From Cognatundibacterium aquatile (GTDB lineage: Bacteria > Pseudomonadota > Gammaproteobacteria > Burkholderiales > Burkholderiaceae_D), in NCBI RefSeq assembly GCF_014699135.1, contig NZ_JACOFT010000002.1:372001-436000 (forward strand): DNA of 64,000 nucleotides, read 5' to 3'. This document shows, piece by piece, positions 43,231-52,624 of this stretch (position 1 is its first letter; each line of letters begins with the position of its first letter). The notes below the pieces were generated by a model, which worked only from the letters and a program-made list of their open reading frames with translations, had not been told where the DNA came from and did not search any database. The position numbers were made by a program, and so were the translations under genes.

Positions 43231-43994
43231 GCGTGTTCCTCCGTCGGTGCGTGACCACCAAGATAAGCGTCTTTGACTTTTTGATTATTGCGTATATTTT
43301 GTGGCGTATCGCAGGCAATCACCTCGCCATAGACGACCACCGCAATTTTATCGGCCAGCCCGAAAACGACGCTCATATCATGCTCGACCATCAATAAAGT
43401 TTTACCCTCCGTGACCTTGCGTATCAGTTCAACCGCCGCATCAGATTCAGAGCGGCTCATGCCTGCAGTTGGCTCATCCAGCAAAATCACGTCTGCACCA
43501 CCAGCAATCGTAATACCGATCTCCAGCGCCCGTTGTTCTGCATAAGTAAGCAAGCCAGCAGTGACATCACGCCGCCGTTTTAAGCCTATCTGTTCCAGCA
43601 CATGTTCTGCACGTTCCTGAGCATCTTTCAGGCCGTTCAGCCTTTGCCAGAACGAATATTTATAGCCCAGCGACCACAAAACTGCACAGCGTAAATTTTC
43701 AAAGACAGTGAGTCGGTGGAAAATATTCGTAATCTGAAAACTACGCGACAAACCACTGCGATTAATCTCGTATGGCTTCAGATTCCGGATGCTGTTGCCG
43801 TTCAGGAGAATGTCACCCGAACTGATACCGAATCGTCCTGAAATCAGATTAAATAAGGTTGATTTTCCGGCACCGTTAGGGCCGATAATGGCAAATCGTT
43901 CCCCTTTCGGCACCTGCAGATTGGCACCACGGATAATCTCAGCGCTGCCGAAACTTTTCCGAACGTCTTTTAATTCCAGCGAAAAACCACTCAT
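43227..43994 (-). CDS. livG: LivG-type ABC ATPase of a branched-chain-class importer
   Basis: The 255-residue ATPase has a normal Walker A (GPNGAGKST), signature LLTYAEQRALEIG (the LivG variant), Walker B VILLDEPTAGMS and the switch His in MVEHDMSVVF. ATG 43994 overlaps the livM stop by 4 bp; the longer frame to 44045 lies wholly inside livM and is not the start. The operon supplies two ATPases, two permeases and an upstream binding protein. Confidence 0.92.
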   Translation of the reverse strand: MSGFSLELKDVRKSFGSAEIIRGANLQVPKGERFAIIGPNGAGKSTLFNLISGRFGISSGDILLNGNSIRNLKPYEINRSGLSRSFQITNIFHRLTVFENLRCAVLWSLGYKYSFWQRLNGLKDAQERAEHVLEQIGLKRRRDVTAGLLTYAEQRALEIGITIAGGADVILLDEPTAGMSRSESDAAVELIRKVTEGKTLLMVEHDMSVVFGLADKIAVVVYGEVIACDTPQNIRNNQKVKDAYLGGHAPTEEHA

Positions 43995-45277
43995 ACCTGC
44001 GCCCTCCGCATAGCTTCTTCTATTTCGGTATTCACCTCGCCCCATACTTTTTGGAAAGGTGCTTTAAACAGGACAAACCCGGCAACACCTGTCGCCAGCG
44101 TCAGTAAAGCAATGGCCCACGAGCCGCCACCAACAGAATTGAATGTCATACCAAAAATGGAAATCACAGGATTTTGTGTTGATTCGAGAGAAAGTTGATA
44201 CAGCATCTCTATGGCCAGCACCAGACCGACGATACCGATCAAGGATGAAACCAACAGTTTCCACAAGACTGGCCAGACGCGGCCAAATTTTGAAAACTTC
44301 ACCAGACGCAAATTCATCATCAGGATGCTGGCAATACCACCGGGCGCGTACATCACGATCAATATGAAAAATACCCCCAGATACAATTGCCATGCTTTTG
44401 TGAAGTCCGACAGCATCACCGTTAAAAACACACCGAGAATAGCTCCGATCAATGGGCCGAAGAAAAAGCCTATGCCGCCGATGAAGGTGAACAGCAATAC
44501 CGCACCGGAACGAATGGCACTGACGTTTTCAGCCGTCACAATTTCAAAATTGATCGCAGACAAACCACCAGAGATACCGGCAAAAAATGCTGACAGAATC
44601 AGGGTCAGATAGCGTACCCATTGTGTGTCGTAACCGACGAACTCAGCACGTTCAGGATTGTCGCGGACAGCATTAATCATGCGCCCCAGCGGGGTCTGCG
44701 TAAAAGCAAACATCGCTACTGCACTGACGAACAACCAGAATGCGATCAGATAATAGACCTGAATTTGCGGCCCGTAAGTGATGCCCATGAAGGCCTGTCC
44801 GATAACCCGGTTGGTCGATATTCCGCCCTCACCTCCGAAAAACTTAGGGAACATCAGCGAACATGCAAAGACCAGTTCCACCATCCCCAACGTGATCATG
44901 GAAAAAGTAGTGCCGGATTTTTTGGTCGTCACGTAGCCAAATAAAATTCCGAATCCCATTCCTGCAATCCCCCCTACCAGCGGAATCATGGAGACGGGAA
45001 TCGGCAGACTGCCTTCTGCGATCATATTCATCGCATGGACTGCAAAAAATGCCCCCAGACCGGAATACACTGCATGACCAAATGACAGCATACCGCCCTG
45101 TCCCAACAGCATATTGAAAGACAATCCGAAAATCATCAGCGTCCCCATCTGCGACAGCAGAGATAAGGCAGCACCTTCATGAAAAATCAGCGGAGCGACG
45201 ACCAGAATCAATGCAAAGCTACTCCAGGTCAGCCAGCGGCCCAGATTCAAGGGCTTATATTTTAAAGTTGTAGTCAT
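43991..45277 (-). CDS. livM: LivM-type permease
   Basis: The 428-residue inner-membrane permease has about ten spans, the HAAT motif GQGGMLSFGHAVYSGLGAFFA, and the coupling segment TPLGRMINAVRDNPERAEFVGYD (split here from TQ). It carries a ~100-residue C-terminal extension with two more hydrophobic segments. It lies 2 bp after livH and overlaps livG. Confidence 0.91.
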   Translation of the reverse strand: MTTTLKYKPLNLGRWLTWSSFALILVVAPLIFHEGAALSLLSQMGTLMIFGLSFNMLLGQGGMLSFGHAVYSGLGAFFAVHAMNMIAEGSLPIPVSMIPLVGGIAGMGFGILFGYVTTKKSGTTFSMITLGMVELVFACSLMFPKFFGGEGGISTNRVIGQAFMGITYGPQIQVYYLIAFWLFVSAVAMFAFTQTPLGRMINAVRDNPERAEFVGYDTQWVRYLTLILSAFFAGISGGLSAINFEIVTAENVSAIRSGAVLLFTFIGGIGFFFGPLIGAILGVFLTVMLSDFTKAWQLYLGVFFILIVMYAPGGIASILMMNLRLVKFSKFGRVWPVLWKLLVSSLIGIVGLVLAIEMLYQLSLESTQNPVISIFGMTFNSVGGGSWAIALLTLATGVAGFVLFKAPFQKVWGEVNTEIEEAMRRAQV

Positions 45278-45279
45278 TT

Positions 45280-46227
45280 TTATCCCTCACGTGTGCCAAG
45301 CAAACCGCGCGGCCTGAAGATCAGAATCAACACCAGTAACAGATACGGCATCACTGGAGCGATCTGCGCAATCGTCAGACTCAGCAAAGAATACAGAGGA
45401 GAACTTGCGCTGATCAGCACACCAAACTTAGCCAGTACGGTGGCAAACGAATGGTCAAGTGCAACAGCAAATGTCTGCAACACACCGATCAGTAAAGATG
45501 CGACAAACGCCCCCGCCAGCGATCCCATTCCGCCCACGACGACGACAACGAAAATAATGCTGCCGAGCGTCGCGGCCATGCCGGGTTCGGTAACGAATGC
45601 GTTACCACCGACAACGCCGGCCAGACCTGCGAGCGCACAACCACCACCAAATACCAGCATGAAAACGCGCGGCACATTATGTCCCAGCGCCTCTACCGCA
45701 TCAGGATGTGTCAATGCCGCCTGAATCACGAGACCAATCCGGGTTCTGGTGAGTAGCAGATAAATAAACAGCAGCATGAGCAAGGCGACCAGCATCATGA
45801 AGCCGCGATAAATCGGGAAAGTTGTGGTGTAGAGAGTAAACAGCGGCCCATCCAGTGAGGCCGGAATCGCATAAGGAACAACGGATCGCCCCCAGATCAG
45901 TTGCACGACTTCCACGATCACATACGACAATCCGAACGTAAACAGCAGTTCCGGAATGTGCCCGTATTTATGGACAGAGCGCAAACCGTAACGCTCAACC
46001 AAGGCGCCGAGAACGCCGACCAGCAAAGGCGCGATAAAAAAAGCCGTCCAGAATCCAAATTTGGAGCTCAGCATGTAGGCAAAATAGGCACCCAGCATAT
46101 AAAAACTGGCATGCGCAAAATTGAGCACACCCATCATGCTGAAAATCAGTGTCAGGCCAGATGACAGCATGAACAACAGCAGTCCATAACTGATCCCATT
46201 CAACAAAGTAATAAGGGTAAATTCCAC
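45280..46227 (-). CDS. livH: LivH-type permease
   Basis: The 315-residue permease shows the LivH signatures LNGISYGLLLFMLSSGLTLI, GVLNFAHASFYMLGAYFAY and the cytoplasmic loop TRIGLVIQAALTHPDAVEALG. It is the first gene of the livHMGF unit. A separate operator-like site lies 31 bp before its start and a terminator separates it from the binding-protein gene upstream, so it appears to have its own promoter. Confidence 0.92.
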   Translation of the reverse strand: MEFTLITLLNGISYGLLLFMLSSGLTLIFSMMGVLNFAHASFYMLGAYFAYMLSSKFGFWTAFFIAPLLVGVLGALVERYGLRSVHKYGHIPELLFTFGLSYVIVEVVQLIWGRSVVPYAIPASLDGPLFTLYTTTFPIYRGFMMLVALLMLLFIYLLLTRTRIGLVIQAALTHPDAVEALGHNVPRVFMLVFGGGCALAGLAGVVGGNAFVTEPGMAATLGSIIFVVVVVGGMGSLAGAFVASLLIGVLQTFAVALDHSFATVLAKFGVLISASSPLYSLLSLTIAQIAPVMPYLLLVLILIFRPRGLLGTREG

Positions 46228-46257
46228 AGCAACATCCCTTTCAGCGACATCTTATGA

Positions 46258-46268
46258 ACGATCGTACT
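46258..46268 (-). promoter_or_regulatory. Operator-like site 2, shared motif ACGAYCGTACT
   Basis: Reads ACGATCGTACT followed by ATTTTG on the plus strand, 31 bp from the livH start codon. It matches sites 1 and 3 at 10 of 11 positions. Confidence 0.6.
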
Positions 46269-46281
46269 ATTTTGTGACAAA

Positions 46282-46314
46282 AAAAGAGAGTCAATTGTGG
46301 CATGACTCTCTTTT
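46282..46314 (-). terminator. Terminator between the binding-protein gene and livH
   Basis: AAAAGAGAGTCA (46282-46293) pairs with TGACTCTCTTTT (46303-46314) across a 9-base loop; read leftward it ends in a T-run. It begins 13 bp after the binding-protein stop and should limit read-through into livH. Confidence 0.8.
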
Positions 46315-46326
46315 CAGATTAAAAAA

Positions 46327-47562
46327 TTAACCTGGTCGCTTCATTTGACAAGACGAAGGCTGGGAAGCTACAAACGCATCAATTTTCTGATTTGTTTTCC
46401 AGCCCAGTCCTGTATTTTCCTGATCGAACTTCACATCTTTACCATTGGTTTTTACCCAGGTCGCAATGTACAGAGGTTGCTGCAACTGATGGTCAACCTT
46501 ACGCATCACCGCTTCACCATTGAGGCTCTTAAAGGTCGCACCTTCAAGTGCAGCAGCAATTTTCGCCGGCTCAGCACTCTTTGCTTGTTTTACCGCTTGC
46601 GACATTGCCTGAATGATGGAATACGTCGCCATGGAATAGTAGTCGTCTTTATATTTGGCTTTAAATCCCTCGACGATATCTTTACCGGCGTAGGTCTCAT
46701 TATTCACATTCCAGTAGCCCACATATTTCACGTGATCGATACCGGCCGCCCCCATTGCAGTCGGCACGCCTGTGGTCGAACCGTAGTAGGTATAAAAGTT
46801 CGCTTTCAGATCGGCGTCTTTGGCTGCCTTAATCAGCAAGGCCAGATCGGCGCCCCAGTTTCCTGTGATGACGGTATCCGCGCCGGAAGCTTTGATTTTG
46901 GCAATGTAAGGGGAAAAATCTTTGACCTGTCCGATAGGATGAAGATCATCACCGACGATTTGTACGTCAGAGCGTTTGCGTGCGAGATACTCTTTCGCAG
47001 CCCGCGTTACCTGATGACCGAAAGAATAATTCTGACCGATGATATAGACCTTCTTCACAGTCTTATCTGCTGCCATATAAGTCGTCAGTGCTTCCATCTT
47101 CATGTCGGAATTGGCATCGAAACGGAAATGCCAATAGCTACATTTACTGTTCGTCATATCAGGATCGACGGCGGCATGATTCAGGTAAATGATTTCCTTA
47201 CCCGGATTGCGCTCATTGTATTTATTGACTGCATCCAGTAATGCCAGACCGACGCCAGAACCATTACCTTGCGTGATATAACGGAAACCTTTATCGATCG
47301 CTGTTTTCAGTACATTCAGTGACTCTTGTGGGCTGCCTTTATTGTCAAAGCCAACGACTTCAAAAGTATTATTGCCTGCCCATTTTTCAGCGTTTGCCTT
47401 ATCGGCGATATATTGGAAGGAATTCAGAATGTTCTGGCCAACCGGTGCAAATGGGCCGGATAAAGGATCGATGTAGGCTATTTTAATATTCTCTGCCATC
47501 GATACTGGTGAAGTTAAAGCGAATGCAATTGCGACGAAAGATGCGCGTAATGGGAATTTCAT
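46327..47562 (-). CDS. Periplasmic binding protein of the branched-chain-class importer
   Basis: The 411-residue product has a signal peptide (FVAIAFALTSPVSMA) and a type I periplasmic binding fold of the HAAT family: IKIAYIDPLSGPFAPVGQN, VVGFDNKGSPQESLN, YITQGNGSGVGLALLDAVNKY and IYLNHAAVDPDMTNSKCSYWHFR segments. Related proteins bind branched-chain amino acids, amides or small aromatic/aliphatic acids. Association with an acyl-CoA ligase and a beta-oxidation enzyme through a shared operator suggests a carboxylic acid rather than an amino acid, which is inference. Confidence 0.88.
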   Translation of the reverse strand: MKFPLRASFVAIAFALTSPVSMAENIKIAYIDPLSGPFAPVGQNILNSFQYIADKANAEKWAGNNTFEVVGFDNKGSPQESLNVLKTAIDKGFRYITQGNGSGVGLALLDAVNKYNERNPGKEIIYLNHAAVDPDMTNSKCSYWHFRFDANSDMKMEALTTYMAADKTVKKVYIIGQNYSFGHQVTRAAKEYLARKRSDVQIVGDDLHPIGQVKDFSPYIAKIKASGADTVITGNWGADLALLIKAAKDADLKANFYTYYGSTTGVPTAMGAAGIDHVKYVGYWNVNNETYAGKDIVEGFKAKYKDDYYSMATYSIIQAMSQAVKQAKSAEPAKIAAALEGATFKSLNGEAVMRKVDHQLQQPLYIATWVKTNGKDVKFDQENTGLGWKTNQKIDAFVASQPSSCQMKRPG

Positions 47563-47679
47563 TTGTCTCTCTCCGTTTTTTAGGAATGGAAATTTTTTAC
47601 CCTGCTGACTTGTCTTGCGCTGGCTGCCTCATTGGAATGTTTTATGTAAGAGGCAGCCAAAGTAATGCAATCTGAACTT

Positions 47680-49332
47680 TTAAGCTGTCGGTAGTTTGTG
47701 CTCCTTAAATTGTTCTCTCAGTTTGTTTTTCAAAATTTTACCGGTTGCACCCAATGGCAATGCATCGATAAATGCGACGTCATCCGGCAGCCACCATTTC
47801 GCGACCTTACCTTCAAAGAATTGTAAGAGTTCTTCTTTCGTTACTTCTGCCCCTGCCTTTTTTACCACCAGCAGTAAAGGACGTTCATCCCATTTAGGAT
47901 GAAAAATACCGATACACGCCGCCTGCATCACCGCCGGATGAGAAACTGCAACGTTTTCCAGATCTATCGTACCTATCCATTCGCCACCGGATTTGATCAC
48001 GTCTTTGCTGCGGTCGGTAATCTGCATAAAGCCATCGGCGTCGATCGTCGCCACGTCGCCAGTCGGGAACCAGCCATCCTCCAGCACTTCGCCACCTTCA
48101 TTTTTATAATACGAATTAATGATCCACGGGCCTTTGACCAACAGATTGCCGTACGTCTTACCGTCCCAAGGCAACTCTTTGCCATCATCGCCGACGATTT
48201 TCATATCAACGCCGTACAACACATGTCCTTGTTTGGTCAGCACAGCTTCTTTTTCCGGCTCACTCAGATCCATATGTTTGGTCAGCAAGGAACAAGCCGT
48301 TCCTAGCGGGGACATTTCCGTCATTCCCCAGGCGTGCACGACCTCGACGTGATAGGTGTGGCGGAACGTGTGCATCATCGCCGGAGGACAGGCTGAGCCA
48401 CCAATAACAGTGCGTCTGAACGTAGAGAACGTCAGTTTATTTTGCTCCACGTAGTTCAGCAAACCTAACCATACCGTCGGAACACCGGCAGAAAAAGTCA
48501 CTTTTTCCTGCTCAAATAATTCATACAAGGATTTACCGTCAAGGTGCGGACCGGGGAAAACCAGTTTCGCACCGGTTAATGGTGCTGAATACGGCAAGCC
48601 CCACGCATTCACATGAAACATCGGAACCACAGGAACGATAGAGTCCCTTGCAGATACATTCAGTCCATCCGGCATTGCCGATGCATACGAATGCAAAATA
48701 GTAGAACGATGTGAATACAAAGCACCTTTAGGATGGCCTGTTGTACCCGATGTGTAGCACAGGCTGGAAGCCGAATTTTCGTCAAATAATGGCCAGACAA
48801 AATCATCTGTATTCGCGTCAATCAATTCTTCATAGCACAACAGATTCGGAACCCCGTTGTCTTCGGGAATGTGTTCACGCCCGCACATCATGATGAAACC
48901 TTTTACCGTAGGACAATGCGGCGCAATCGCTTTGATTATCGGTAAAAACGTGATGTCAAACATCAGATACTGATCTTCGGCATGATTCACGATGTAAGTG
49001 ATTTGCTCGGGATGCAGACGTGGATTGATGGTATGCAGCACTGCTCCGGAGCCGGATACGGCGTAATACGCTTCGAGATGGCGATAACCATTCCATGCCA
49101 GCGTCGCTATTCTGTCACCTATTTTGACGCCAAAATTCGATAAAGCATTCGCCAGCTTTTTCGAGCGGCGATGGCACTCAGTATAGTTGTAGCGATGAAT
49201 ATCACCTTCAACGCGGCGAGAGACGATCTCGCTTTGTCCAAAATACCGATCCGCATGCTCAATAAGGCTTGAGATAAGCAAAGGCTTTTGCATCATTTGG
49301 CCCATGACCGGACTCTTAGGGTACGCTGACAT
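47680..49332 (-). CDS. Acyl-CoA ligase (AMP-forming), medium/short-chain fatty acid type
   Basis: The 550-residue adenylate-forming enzyme activates a carboxylic acid with ATP and CoA. Motifs are [16 protein letters not shown] (A3), [11 protein letters not shown] (A5), [26 protein letters not shown] and the C-terminal catalytic Lys in [14 protein letters not shown]. It resembles long- and medium-chain acyl-CoA ligases of the DmdB/AlkK group. It probably feeds the beta-oxidation enzyme at 40 kb. An operator-like site lies ~83 bp upstream of its start. Confidence 0.9.
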   Translation of the reverse strand: MSAYPKSPVMGQMMQKPLLISSLIEHADRYFGQSEIVSRRVEGDIHRYNYTECHRRSKKLANALSNFGVKIGDRIATLAWNGYRHLEAYYAVSGSGAVLHTINPRLHPEQITYIVNHAEDQYLMFDITFLPIIKAIAPHCPTVKGFIMMCGREHIPEDNGVPNLLCYEELIDANTDDFVWPLFDENSASSLCYTSGTTGHPKGALYSHRSTILHSYASAMPDGLNVSARDSIVPVVPMFHVNAWGLPYSAPLTGAKLVFPGPHLDGKSLYELFEQEKVTFSAGVPTVWLGLLNYVEQNKLTFSTFRRTVIGGSACPPAMMHTFRHTYHVEVVHAWGMTEMSPLGTACSLLTKHMDLSEPEKEAVLTKQGHVLYGVDMKIVGDDGKELPWDGKTYGNLLVKGPWIINSYYKNEGGEVLEDGWFPTGDVATIDADGFMQITDRSKDVIKSGGEWIGTIDLENVAVSHPAVMQAACIGIFHPKWDERPLLLVVKKAGAEVTKEELLQFFEGKVAKWWLPDDVAFIDALPLGATGKILKNKLREQFKEHKLPTA

Positions 49333-49414
49333 TTGTTCTCCTCTGATGAACTACTAAGTTGTTTACTTCGTTTTTAACTGCATTTTCTAAATTTTATTCT
49401 TAGCTGATTTTTGT

Positions 49415-49425
49415 ACGACCGTACT
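49415..49425 (-). promoter_or_regulatory. Operator-like site 3, shared motif ACGAYCGTACT
   Basis: ACGACCGTACT lies inside a perfect inverted repeat GTACG-AC-CGTAC (49413-49424), about 83 bp before the acyl-CoA ligase start. It is the most symmetric of the three sites. Confidence 0.65.
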
Positions 49426-49570
49426 AATCCGTCAATCACTATTTTTTTTGCATAGCAACATATGCTCTTAGAGAATTTCCTCTATTTATTACAAACTCTT
49501 TTCTGGCAACGCATTCCCGCATATTGCGCTGCGCAAAAACGGAAAAAATAAGCTGCTCCTGATAATGAAA

Positions 49571-49607
49571 AAAAGGGTAGCAGACACGCAATGTCTGCTA
49601 CCCTTTT
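49571..49607 (-). terminator. Terminator of the rlmJ gene
   Basis: AAAAGGGTAGCAGACA (49571-49586), loop CGCAA, TGTCTGCTACCCTTTT (49592-49607): a 16-bp perfect stem with A- and T-runs on both sides. Confidence 0.88.
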
Positions 49608-49673
49608 TATTAAACAAGCAAGAATAATTACTGCTATGCAAATAACTACCGTCAAGTTTTCATTATTTCTGTG

Positions 49674-50603
49674 TTATCCGCGTTGAGGGCGCAATGCTTT
49701 TGCGCTCATGCCCGTCAACGGTGCGCCACTTTCCAGTTCAAAACGGGCATCTTTATCACGTCCTAATGCTGCAACCAGATACGGCATCGTTTCTTTCAAG
49801 GTTGCCATCAAGGTCCAGGGCGGGTTCAGAATAAACATACCGCTGCTATGCAAGCCAAATCCGTCAGGCGATGGCCCACTGATAGATAAAGTCACATTCA
49901 GCCATTCTTTTGACGCCAGTCGCTTCAATTTTTCCGGCAGTTGTCGCGACTCCTGACGTTGTAATGCCGGATACCATACGGCATAAGTTCCTGTCGGAAA
50001 GCGTTTCAATGCATCTTCCAGAGCTACTTTAACGCGACGATAATCGTCTTTCACCTCATACGGTGGATCAATCAGCACTAATCCACGACGTGATGGTGGC
50101 GGTAATAATGCCTTCATGCTTTCAAAGCCATCGCCATCGGAAATGATGACCCGCTTACCACGTACCGTTGGGCGTCGCCCCTGTTCGGCGGCGTGCGCAT
50201 CGAGCTTACGGAAGTTCTCACTGAGTATCTTGATTTCACTCGGATGTAACTCGAATAAGCGCAGCCGGTCTTGCTCACGCATGACCTTATCGGCGCAGTA
50301 TGGTGACCCCGGGTAATAACGCATTTTGCCACTGGGATTCAGATCTTTGATGAGCGCCATATATTCTGCCAGCGCTGGCGGCAGATCCTTTTTATCCCAC
50401 AAAGGAGCAATACCAGTCTCATATTCAGCATTTTTCATGGCATAACCACTGTCCAGTGCATACAAGCCTGCGCCGGAATGGGTATCGATATATGTATATG
50501 CTGCGTCTTTCTGATTCATGTATTGCAGCAACTGAATTAAGACCAGGTGCTTAAGTACGTCGGCATGATTGCCAGCATGAAAGCCGTGACGATAACTGAG
50601 CAT
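49674..50603 (-). CDS. rlmJ: RlmJ, 23S rRNA adenine-N6 methyltransferase (A2030)
   Basis: The 309-residue protein begins MLSYRHGFHAGNHADVLKH, the typical RlmJ/YhiR N-terminus, and has a SAM-binding region (YIDTHSGAGLY) and the catalytic DPPY motif in LIDPPYEVKDDY. It methylates A2030 of 23S rRNA. Other conserved stretches are YPGSPYCADKVMREQDRL and FILNPPWTL. It ends at a strong terminator. Confidence 0.92.
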   Translation of the reverse strand: MLSYRHGFHAGNHADVLKHLVLIQLLQYMNQKDAAYTYIDTHSGAGLYALDSGYAMKNAEYETGIAPLWDKKDLPPALAEYMALIKDLNPSGKMRYYPGSPYCADKVMREQDRLRLFELHPSEIKILSENFRKLDAHAAEQGRRPTVRGKRVIISDGDGFESMKALLPPPSRRGLVLIDPPYEVKDDYRRVKVALEDALKRFPTGTYAVWYPALQRQESRQLPEKLKRLASKEWLNVTLSISGPSPDGFGLHSSGMFILNPPWTLMATLKETMPYLVAALGRDKDARFELESGAPLTGMSAKALRPQRG

Positions 50604-50681
50604 GAATTGAATTCCTATAAAAAATGAAAGGCAACCTGCCTGCGCAGATTGCCATAATAACCAAGCCGTTGAACAGGGATG

Positions 50682-51185
50682 TCAGGCTACACGCTTGCCG
50701 ACAATAATCAGATCGCGCTCTATCCCATCCAGAGTGGCAACACGTGGCATGTGAGCCCAGGTTCCAAATCCGAAATTCTCAAACAATTTCAGACTAGGCG
50801 TATTGTGGCCAAAAATAAATCCCAACAAGGTATGGACATTGATTGCCGGCGCGTGCCCGATCGCCAGACTTAAAAAGTGCTTTCCCAGACCTTTGCCGCG
50901 CGCATTTTCATGCAGGTAAATCGATAATTCCGCGGTTCCTGCATATGCGGGGCGTCCATAGAAATTGGAAAACGACAACCAACCGGTAATTTGACCATCC
51001 TGTTCACTGACCCATAAAGGCCGACGCTCTGGCGCGTGATCGTAAAACCATTGATGCCGCGATTCCACTGTCACAGGTTCCGTATCGGCTGTCACCTGGC
51101 GGGAGGCGATCGTCGAATTATAAATAGCGACAATCGCTGGCAAATCGTCAAAATTGGCGATTCTGTATGAAAAATGATCCGGCAT
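50682..51185 (-). CDS. GNAT N-acetyltransferase, phosphinothricin-acetyltransferase-like
   Basis: The 167-residue enzyme has the GNAT fold: YRIANFDDLPAIVAIYN at the N-terminus, TAELSIYLHENARGKGLGKHFL with the acetyl-CoA loop (RGKGLG), and HTLLGFIFGHNTPSLKLFENFGF. The pattern (VESRHQWFYDH, WLSFSNFYGRPAY) resembles the Pat/YncA group acting on amino-acid-like substrates such as methionine sulfoximine. The actual substrate is unknown. It follows pilZ by only six bases. Confidence 0.83.
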   Translation of the reverse strand: MPDHFSYRIANFDDLPAIVAIYNSTIASRQVTADTEPVTVESRHQWFYDHAPERRPLWVSEQDGQITGWLSFSNFYGRPAYAGTAELSIYLHENARGKGLGKHFLSLAIGHAPAINVHTLLGFIFGHNTPSLKLFENFGFGTWAHMPRVATLDGIERDLIIVGKRVA

Positions 51186-51191
51186 GATACT

Positions 51192-51575
51192 CTAAATTGT
51201 GTGTGTAGGCCGATTAGAACGTATAGCGGCACCAAGCGCATCTTCTATACGCAAGCGTATTCTTGTTCCACTTTCGTCGCTGGGAAAGTGAACGCCTATA
51301 CCCTGAGACTTATTATTGCCGGCACCGGCCGGTGTCACCCACGCCACCTTACCTGCAATCGGGTATTTTGCAGGATCATCGAGCAAAGTCAGGATCAGGT
51401 ATATTTCATCACCGAGACGGTACGCCTTATTGGTCGGAACAAAAATACCGCCGTTCTTCAGAAACGGCATGTAAGCAGCAAATAACGCGGCTTTTTCCTT
51501 AATCGCCAGAGATAATACTGACGGGCGATTCGGTGCATTGTGCATCGGTTCTAATGCTAAATCTGACATAGACAT
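51192..51575 (-). CDS. pilZ: PilZ-type protein, type IV pilus biogenesis
   Basis: The 127-residue PilZ-domain protein contains LSLAIKEKAALFAAYMPFLKNGGIFVP (split by residue ~40) and GKVAWVTPAGAGNN...GIGVHF, the pattern of the original type IV pilus PilZ. The Arg-rich cyclic di-GMP motif RxxxR is absent, as in Pseudomonas PilZ, so it probably does not bind the nucleotide. Position after holB is the classical one. The start at ATG 51575 avoids the overlap with holB that the frame from 51614 would give. Confidence 0.88.
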   Translation of the reverse strand: MSMSDLALEPMHNAPNRPSVLSLAIKEKAALFAAYMPFLKNGGIFVPTNKAYRLGDEIYLILTLLDDPAKYPIAGKVAWVTPAGAGNNKSQGIGVHFPSDESGTRIRLRIEDALGAAIRSNRPTHTI

Positions 51576-51588
51576 ACTTTCGCTGCGG

Positions 51589-52623
51589 TTATGCGAAGAG
51601 TGCAGAATACTCAAGCAACATATCTTCTAAAAATAATTTCGGCGATAAAGGGTGCGTCGCGATTGCCTGACGTTCGTTACTGCTCTTGATCAAGCTCAGT
51701 AATGCTTCATTGGATATAGCGGAAGCCAACGCCTTTACCTCTTTTTCATAGCGAGGATAATACCGGATTCTCCCGCTTTGTTTGTAAGAAAATATATCGT
51801 AAAGCCAACGCTGCATCCACGCAACCGTCACCGGCATCTCCATTTTTTGCATTTTATCGGCCAACTTCAGGCTGGTATCGACACTGGGGCGCGCTAATTG
51901 TCGTAGGAAATCATCCAGCTCTGTACGCGTATCTGACTCGGCCATCGCCAGTGCAGCTAGCGGCGCACCGCCCTGCTGTGCCAACCAGACATCGGCATCA
52001 CTCACGCCGCGCTGCTTGAGCCACGCGAGCGCAACCGATCGTTCCGGCATCCCCATCGGTAGTTTATGGCAACGCGATAATATCGTCGGCAACAGTTTAT
52101 CAATGCTATTCGAAACCAGAATAAATACGGTATCCACGCCGGGTTCTTCCAGCGATTTTAATAAGGCATTCGCCGCCGGAATATTCAGCGCCTCGGCCGG
52201 ATAGAGCACAATCACGCGCCGCCCTTGTCTGTGCGTGGACAAGTTCATGAAATCCGCCAGCGCCCGGATCTGATTGATCACAATTTCTTTCGATGGCGTT
52301 TTGCTCGCTTTGCTCGTTTTTGCGGCGGGCTCGCTATCAGCGTCAGCCGAAGATGCTTCTTCCTCATCCAGCAATTCTGGGCGGACGCGCCGGTAATCAG
52401 GGTGACTGTATTGGCTGAACCAGCCGCAGGAACCGCAAGCACCACACGCATGTCCGGCAGCATCCGGCTGCTCACACAACAAAGACTTTGCCATGTGCTC
52501 AGCAAAGACCGTTTTTCCTATGCCTTCAGGCCCATGCAACAAAAATGCATGCGGCATGCGACCTTGCAATGATTGCAGATAGTCCCACGCAGATGTTTGC
52601 CAACTGAAAAGCGGATTGGTCAT
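51589..52623 (-). CDS. holB: HolB, DNA polymerase III delta-prime subunit
   Basis: The 344-residue clamp-loader subunit has a P-loop-like segment LLHGPEGIGKTVFAEHMA, a Cys zinc module (CEQPDAAGHACGACGSC), the sensor region LLKSLEEPGVDTVFILVSN and LLPTILSRCHKL with the SRC motif. It belongs to the tau-delta-delta' loader. It follows tmk by one base and precedes pilZ, the conserved order. Confidence 0.94.
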   Translation of the reverse strand: MTNPLFSWQTSAWDYLQSLQGRMPHAFLLHGPEGIGKTVFAEHMAKSLLCEQPDAAGHACGACGSCGWFSQYSHPDYRRVRPELLDEEEASSADADSEPAAKTSKASKTPSKEIVINQIRALADFMNLSTHRQGRRVIVLYPAEALNIPAANALLKSLEEPGVDTVFILVSNSIDKLLPTILSRCHKLPMGMPERSVALAWLKQRGVSDADVWLAQQGGAPLAALAMAESDTRTELDDFLRQLARPSVDTSLKLADKMQKMEMPVTVAWMQRWLYDIFSYKQSGRIRYYPRYEKEVKALASAISNEALLSLIKSSNERQAIATHPLSPKLFLEDMLLEYSALFA

Positions 52624-52624
52624 A

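Larger units (their letters stand above)
49333..49673. other. Intergenic region with operator site 3 and the rlmJ terminator
   Basis: About 340 bp without a gene. It contains the promoter region and operator-like site of the acyl-CoA ligase gene at its left and the strong terminator of the leftward rlmJ gene at 49571-49607. Nothing else is seen. Confidence 0.6.

Noticed and set aside
46345-47241. 298-codon plus-strand frame opposite the periplasmic binding protein gene
   Set aside because: The minus-strand gene has a signal peptide and family motifs; the opposite frame has no ribosome-binding site or recognisable domain.
47622-47658. Inverted repeat GGCTGCCTC / GAGGCAGCC as terminator of the acyl-CoA ligase gene
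   Set aside because: The loop is 19 bases and no T-run follows on the minus strand, so terminator function is not supported.
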